Below are positions 60,648 through 64,000 of a stretch of DNA of 64,000 nucleotides, piece by piece (the first letter of the stretch is position 1; each line of letters starts with the position of its first letter). The stretch is from Paraburkholderia sp. LEh10. GTDB lineage: Bacteria; Pseudomonadota; Gammaproteobacteria; Burkholderiales; Burkholderiaceae. A program made the position numbers and the translations under genes. The stretch covers positions 62,001 to 126,000 of the forward strand of contig NZ_JAGIPX010000020.1 of assembly GCF_017814945.1 (NCBI RefSeq), read 5' to 3'. Below the pieces are notes generated by a model. That model made no database searches and was not told the origin of the DNA. It saw only the letters and a program-made list of their open reading frames with translations.

Positions 60648-61580
60648 TCAGATCCACTCGCGCTGCACAAGAAAATCGCTGTACAGGCGCGCTTCCGGCG
60701 TGCCCGGCTCGGGCTGCCAGTTGTAGCGCCAGTTCACGACGGGCGGCATCGACAACAGGATCGATTCCGTGCGGCCGCCGCTTTGCAGCCCAAACAGTGT
60801 GCCACGGTCGAACACCAGGTTGAATTCGACGTAGCGGCCGCGCCGGTAAGCCTGGAAGTCGCGCTGGGCTTCGCCGTACGGCATGTCGCGGCGTTTTGCG
60901 ATGATGGGCAGATATGCGTCCAGGAACGCATCGCCGACGCTCTTGACCATTGCAAACGACTGCTCGAAGCCCGGCTCCGCATAATCGTCGAAGAAAATCC
61001 CGCCGATGCCACGCGGTTCGTTGCGATGCTTCAGGAAAAAGTAGTCATCGCACCAGCGCTTGAAGCGCGGGTAGAGATCGTCGCCATACGGCTGCAACGC
61101 GTCGCGGCAGACCCGGTGAAAGTGCTGCGCATCCTCCTCGAAGCCATAGTAGGGCGTGAGGTCCATGCCGCCGCCGAACCAGAACACGGGCGCTTCGCCT
61201 GCCTTCGTCGCGACCAGCAGCCGCACGTTCATATGGACCGTCGGGCAGTACGGGTTGCGCGGATGCAGCACCAGCGACACGCCCATCGCCTCGAATCCGC
61301 GTCCCGCGAGCTGCGGGCGCAGCGCGCTCGCCGAGCCGGGCAGCGCATCGCCTTGCACGTCCGAAAAGCCGATGCCCGCGCGCTCGAAAAACCCGCCGCC
61401 TTCCAGAATGCGCGTGCAGCCTCCGCCGCGCAGCTTCTCGCCGGGCGCGCGTTGCCAGCTGTCGGTGGCGAACGGCGTGCCGTCGAATGCGCCGAGCGTG
61501 TCGGCGATCTGCGTCTGCAAGCCTTGCATCCAGGTCCGGACGGTCGGGACGTCGCGGGCGTCGTGAATCGGATCGGTCAT
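60648..61580 (-). CDS. hemF: Oxygen-dependent coproporphyrinogen-III oxidase
   Basis: A 310-residue HemF: WFGGGMDLTPYYGFEEDAQHFHR and VEFNLVFDRGTLFGLQSGGRTESILLSMP are the family signatures with conserved histidines and arginines. It decarboxylates coproporphyrinogen III in aerobic haem synthesis. The start is the ATG of MTDPIHDARDVPTV, 16 residues inside the longest frame. It leads nadD, rsfS and rlmH on the minus strand, and lies 264 bp beyond purD. Confidence 0.96.
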   Translation of the reverse strand: MTDPIHDARDVPTVRTWMQGLQTQIADTLGAFDGTPFATDSWQRAPGEKLRGGGCTRILEGGGFFERAGIGFSDVQGDALPGSASALRPQLAGRGFEAMGVSLVLHPRNPYCPTVHMNVRLLVATKAGEAPVFWFGGGMDLTPYYGFEEDAQHFHRVCRDALQPYGDDLYPRFKRWCDDYFFLKHRNEPRGIGGIFFDDYAEPGFEQSFAMVKSVGDAFLDAYLPIIAKRRDMPYGEAQRDFQAYRRGRYVEFNLVFDRGTLFGLQSGGRTESILLSMPPVVNWRYNWQPEPGTPEARLYSDFLVQREWI

Positions 61581-61844
61581 GATGTGTCGGGCGCCGCGGG
61601 TTGGGACGCTGGCGCGGTACGGACTCAAACGGGCGTTAGTGGGCGTCCTGGGACGACGGGCCGGCGGCAGCGCCCGGGCGGTTGTCCGGCGGGATCGACG
61701 GGGCTGCCGCTGGCTGCCTGGCGCGCCGACCTACCCAAGTGTAGCGCCGGCGCGGGCCATGTGGCCCCGAAGGGTCCCGTTGCGTGCCCGGGTGGATGCC
61801 CGGCGCCGCGCCGGCGGAGTGCCGGCCGGCGTGGAACGGGAGGG

Positions 61845-63122
61845 TTAGCCGTGCTTGCGGTTGGCCGCGCGATAACCGATGTCGCGGCGATACTGCATGC
61901 CGTCGAACGAAATGTGGTTGATCGCCTCGTACGCGACCGACTGCGCGCTGCGTACCGAATCCGCCAGCCCGACGACACAAAGCACGCGTCCGCCCGAGGT
62001 CGTCAGCTTGCCGTCGGCGAGCGTCGTGCCGGCGTGGAACGTCACCGCGTCCGCCGTTTCCGCCGGGATGCCGCTGATCAAATCGCCCTTGCGCGGCGTG
62101 TCCGGATAGTTGTGCGCAGCCAGCACGACGCCCAGCGCCGTGCGGCGGTCCCACTCCAGCTCGACGGTATCCAGCGTGCCCGCAATCGCCTGTTCGACGA
62201 TCTTCGAAAAGTCGCCCTTCAGGCGCGCCATGATTGGCTGCGTTTCGGGGTCGCCCATCCGGCAGTTGAATTCGAGCGTCTTCGGGTTGCCCTGCGCGTC
62301 GATCATCAGGCCCGCGTACAGGAAGCCCGTGAAGCGGATGCCTTCCTTCTCCATGCCGCGCACGGTCGGCAGGATGATCTCACGCATCACGCGCGCGTGC
62401 AGTTGCGGCGTGACGATGGGCGCCGGCGAGTAGGCGCCCATGCCGCCCGTGTTCGGGCCCTGATCGCCGTCCAGCAGACGCTTGTGATCCTGGCTCGACG
62501 CCAGCGCCAGCACGTTCTTGCCGTCGACCATCACGATGAAGCTCGCTTCCTCGCCGGCCAGGAACTCTTCGATCACGACGCGCGCGCCCGCGTCGCCGAG
62601 CTTGTTGTCCGACAGCATCATGTCGACGGCGGCGTGCGCTTCTTCCAGCGTCTGTGCGACGACCACGCCCTTGCCTGCCGCGAGGCCATCGGCCTTGATC
62701 ACGATCGGCGCGCCCTTTGCATCGATGTACGCGTGCGCGGCGGCGACGTCCGCGAAGGTTTCATATTCGGCCGTCGGAATCGCGTGACGCTTCATGAACG
62801 CCTTCGCGAAGTCCTTCGAGCTTTCGAGCTGCGCCGCTTCCTTCGACGGTCCGAAGATCTTCAGGCCGCGCGAGCGAAACAGATTGACGATGCCCGCCGC
62901 GAGCGGCTGCTCCGGACCGACCAGCGTGAACGCGATCTGCTCCTTCTCGACGAAGTCGGCGAGCGCGTTCAGATCGGTGATATCGACGTTGCGCAGGCGG
63001 TCGTCCTGCGCGGTGCCGCCGTTGCCGGGCGCGACGTAGACGAGCTGCACGCGTGGCGACTGCGCGAGCTTCCATGCGAGCGCATGTTCGCGACCGCCGG
63101 AACCGACGACGAGTAACTTCAT
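61845..63122 (-). CDS. purD: Phosphoribosylamine-glycine ligase
   Basis: A 425-residue ATP-grasp enzyme. MKLLVVGSGGREHALAWKLA is the N-terminal signature, VIKADGLAAGKGVVVA the ATP loop, ASSQDHKRLLDGDQGPNTGGMGAY and FNCRMGDPETQ the family motifs. It makes GAR, the substrate of PurT encoded elsewhere in the window. The region after it (61581-61844) is GC-rich with several GCCGGC-type palindromes but no terminator I can define. Confidence 0.97.
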   Translation of the reverse strand: MKLLVVGSGGREHALAWKLAQSPRVQLVYVAPGNGGTAQDDRLRNVDITDLNALADFVEKEQIAFTLVGPEQPLAAGIVNLFRSRGLKIFGPSKEAAQLESSKDFAKAFMKRHAIPTAEYETFADVAAAHAYIDAKGAPIVIKADGLAAGKGVVVAQTLEEAHAAVDMMLSDNKLGDAGARVVIEEFLAGEEASFIVMVDGKNVLALASSQDHKRLLDGDQGPNTGGMGAYSPAPIVTPQLHARVMREIILPTVRGMEKEGIRFTGFLYAGLMIDAQGNPKTLEFNCRMGDPETQPIMARLKGDFSKIVEQAIAGTLDTVELEWDRRTALGVVLAAHNYPDTPRKGDLISGIPAETADAVTFHAGTTLADGKLTTSGGRVLCVVGLADSVRSAQSVAYEAINHISFDGMQYRRDIGYRAANRKHG

Positions 63123-63449
63123 GTGATTCCCCGAATGCTAAAAACCGTGAACGGCCCGCGCGCCGGCGCGAACCGCGAATATCCGTCCGTACCTTCGCAC
63201 AACGCGAACGCGGTGCCTGTGACGCAGCCAACAGAGCCGGACGATGTGCCGAAAACCGTCACGAAAACCGTCGCGAAAACTTCGACGGACAGGCCGGAAA
63301 GCTCATGGGCGTTCCGGCAAATACGCCCGCATGGCCACTCGCTAGCGAGCCGTGAGAACAGCGGGGAGCGCGGCAGCTGCCCAGGTATCGATCGAGTCCC
63401 GGACCGAACCAACGTAAGGCGGGACCGGGGCGGCGCGCTCACTCCGTAC
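63123..63449 (-). other. Upstream region of purD with a 12-bp repeat
   Basis: 327 bp between yebC and purD. Three 12-bp direct repeats (CGAAAACCGTCA, CGAAAACCGTCG, CGAAAACTTCGA) cover 63250-63285. No gene or clear promoter found; the repeats could be an operator, but that is speculative. Confidence 0.4.
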
Positions 63450-64000
63450 TCACTCGTCGGCGATGGCCGCGTTTGTATAGACTTCCTGCACGTCGTCGAG
63501 ATTTTCCAGCGCATCGAGCAGCTTCTGCATCTTGACGGCGTCCTCGCCCGTGAACTCGACTTCCGTTTGCGGCTTCATCGTCACTTCCGCGAGTTCCGCC
63601 TTGAAGCCTGCCGCTTCGAGCGCGGCCTTGACCTTCGGGAAATCGTTCGGCGGGCAGATCACTTCGATGCTGCCGTCGTCGTTCGTGACGACGTCGTCGG
63701 CGCCCGCTTCGAGCGCCGCTTCCATCAGCTTGTCTTCGGGCGTGCCGGGCGCGAAGAGGAACTGCCCGACGTGGTCGAACATGAACGAAACCGAGCCGTC
63801 CGTGCCCATGTTGCCGCCGAACTTCGAGAACGCGTGACGCACTTCCGCGACCGTGCGGGTGCGGTTGTCCGTCATCGTGTCGACGATGATGGCCGCGCCG
63901 CCGATGCCGTAGCCTTCGTAGCGGATTTCCTCGTAGCTCGCGCCATCGACGCCGCCGACGCCGCGCTGGATCGCGCGGTTGACGTTGTCCTTCGGCATGT
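63450..64000 (-). CDS. YebC/PmpR family regulator, N-terminus cut by the window edge
   Basis: The last 183 or so residues of a YebC-family protein (normal length about 240), with MPKDNVNRAIQRGVGGVDG near the visible beginning and YEGYGIGGAAIIVDTMTDNRTRT. The part missing is the first 60 or so residues, which continue beyond 64000. YebC proteins bind DNA or relieve ribosome stalling at proline runs. It lies upstream of purD on the same strand. Confidence 0.95.
   Translation of the reverse strand, partial: MPKDNVNRAIQRGVGGVDGASYEEIRYEGYGIGGAAIIVDTMTDNRTRTVAEVRHAFSKFGGNMGTDGSVSFMFDHVGQFLFAPGTPEDKLMEAALEAGADDVVTNDDGSIEVICPPNDFPKVKAALEAAGFKAELAEVTMKPQTEVEFTGEDAVKMQKLLDALENLDDVQEVYTNAAIADE

Noticed and set aside
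61581..61844. A small RNA or terminator in the purD-hemF gap
   Set aside because: Several GC palindromes occur, but none has a T run or a promoter pattern; in 70 percent GC DNA these arise by chance.
59880..63116. A 1078-codon frame on the plus strand across nadD, hemF and purD
   Set aside because: It runs antisense to three well-supported genes and has no family motif.
1..64000. tRNA, rRNA, prophage or insertion sequence
   Set aside because: I saw no cloverleaf-like sequence ending in CCA, no transposase or integrase, and no long terminal repeats. A dedicated search would be needed to be certain.

Overview
The window is high-GC, gene-dense chromosomal DNA from a Burkholderiaceae bacterium, most likely Paraburkholderia or a close relative. 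The evidence is the protein sequences themselves, the order yebC-purD-hemF-nadD-rsfS-rlmH-maf-rng, an RnfB-like ferredoxin beside nth, and an intracellular polyhydroxybutyrate depolymerase. I see no rRNA, tRNA, insertion sequence, prophage or CRISPR array. It reads as core chromosome, with about 55 protein genes and a few lineage-specific small genes.

Layout. 0-6.6 kb: a metabolite cluster on the minus strand (PhzF-like isomerase, RidA-family protein, PLP aminotransferase, EamA exporter, glyoxalase-like protein) with a divergent MocR regulator; a three-copy motif lies between the divergent genes. 6.6-11.2 kb: htpG behind a near-consensus heat-shock promoter, a small duplicated protein, then ubiC, a DNA-deoxyinosine glycosylase and a spermidine-synthase-like protein in overlapping order. 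11.2-18 kb: a DUF3311/solute-symporter pair, FUSC exporter, PhnB-like protein, transaldolase and BenE. 18-24 kb: a MoxR ATPase and VWA partner, two tandem monohaem cytochromes c, DUF1841, nth and an orphan RnfB. 24-31 kb: a TetR regulator, phaZ, a GH15 glycosidase, small genes and an exported lactonase.

31-46 kb: a very long FtsK paralogue with two tandem repeat tracts in its linker, a META lipoprotein, purT, two small envelope genes, an acetolactate-synthase-like enzyme with an aldehyde dehydrogenase, an RhlE-type helicase, gluQ and trhO. 46-56 kb: dnaE and an LPS block (glycosyltransferases, msbA, waaL). 56-64 kb: small genes, then the minus-strand housekeeping run rng-maf-rlmH-rsfS-nadD-hemF-purD-yebC, cut by the right edge.

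How the parts work together: the LPS genes build and export lipid A-core and ligate O antigen. The housekeeping run joins purine, haem and NAD synthesis with ribosome and RNA maturation. The left-hand cluster looks like a locally regulated amino-acid or imine metabolism module. No clear new defence or mobile system is visible. The best leads are regulatory and structural: the MocR operator array, an in-gene antisense terminator, a CTG-start nadD, a start-less small lipoprotein gene, repeat-bearing FtsK, a split cytochrome c4-like pair and a duplicated 88-residue protein.
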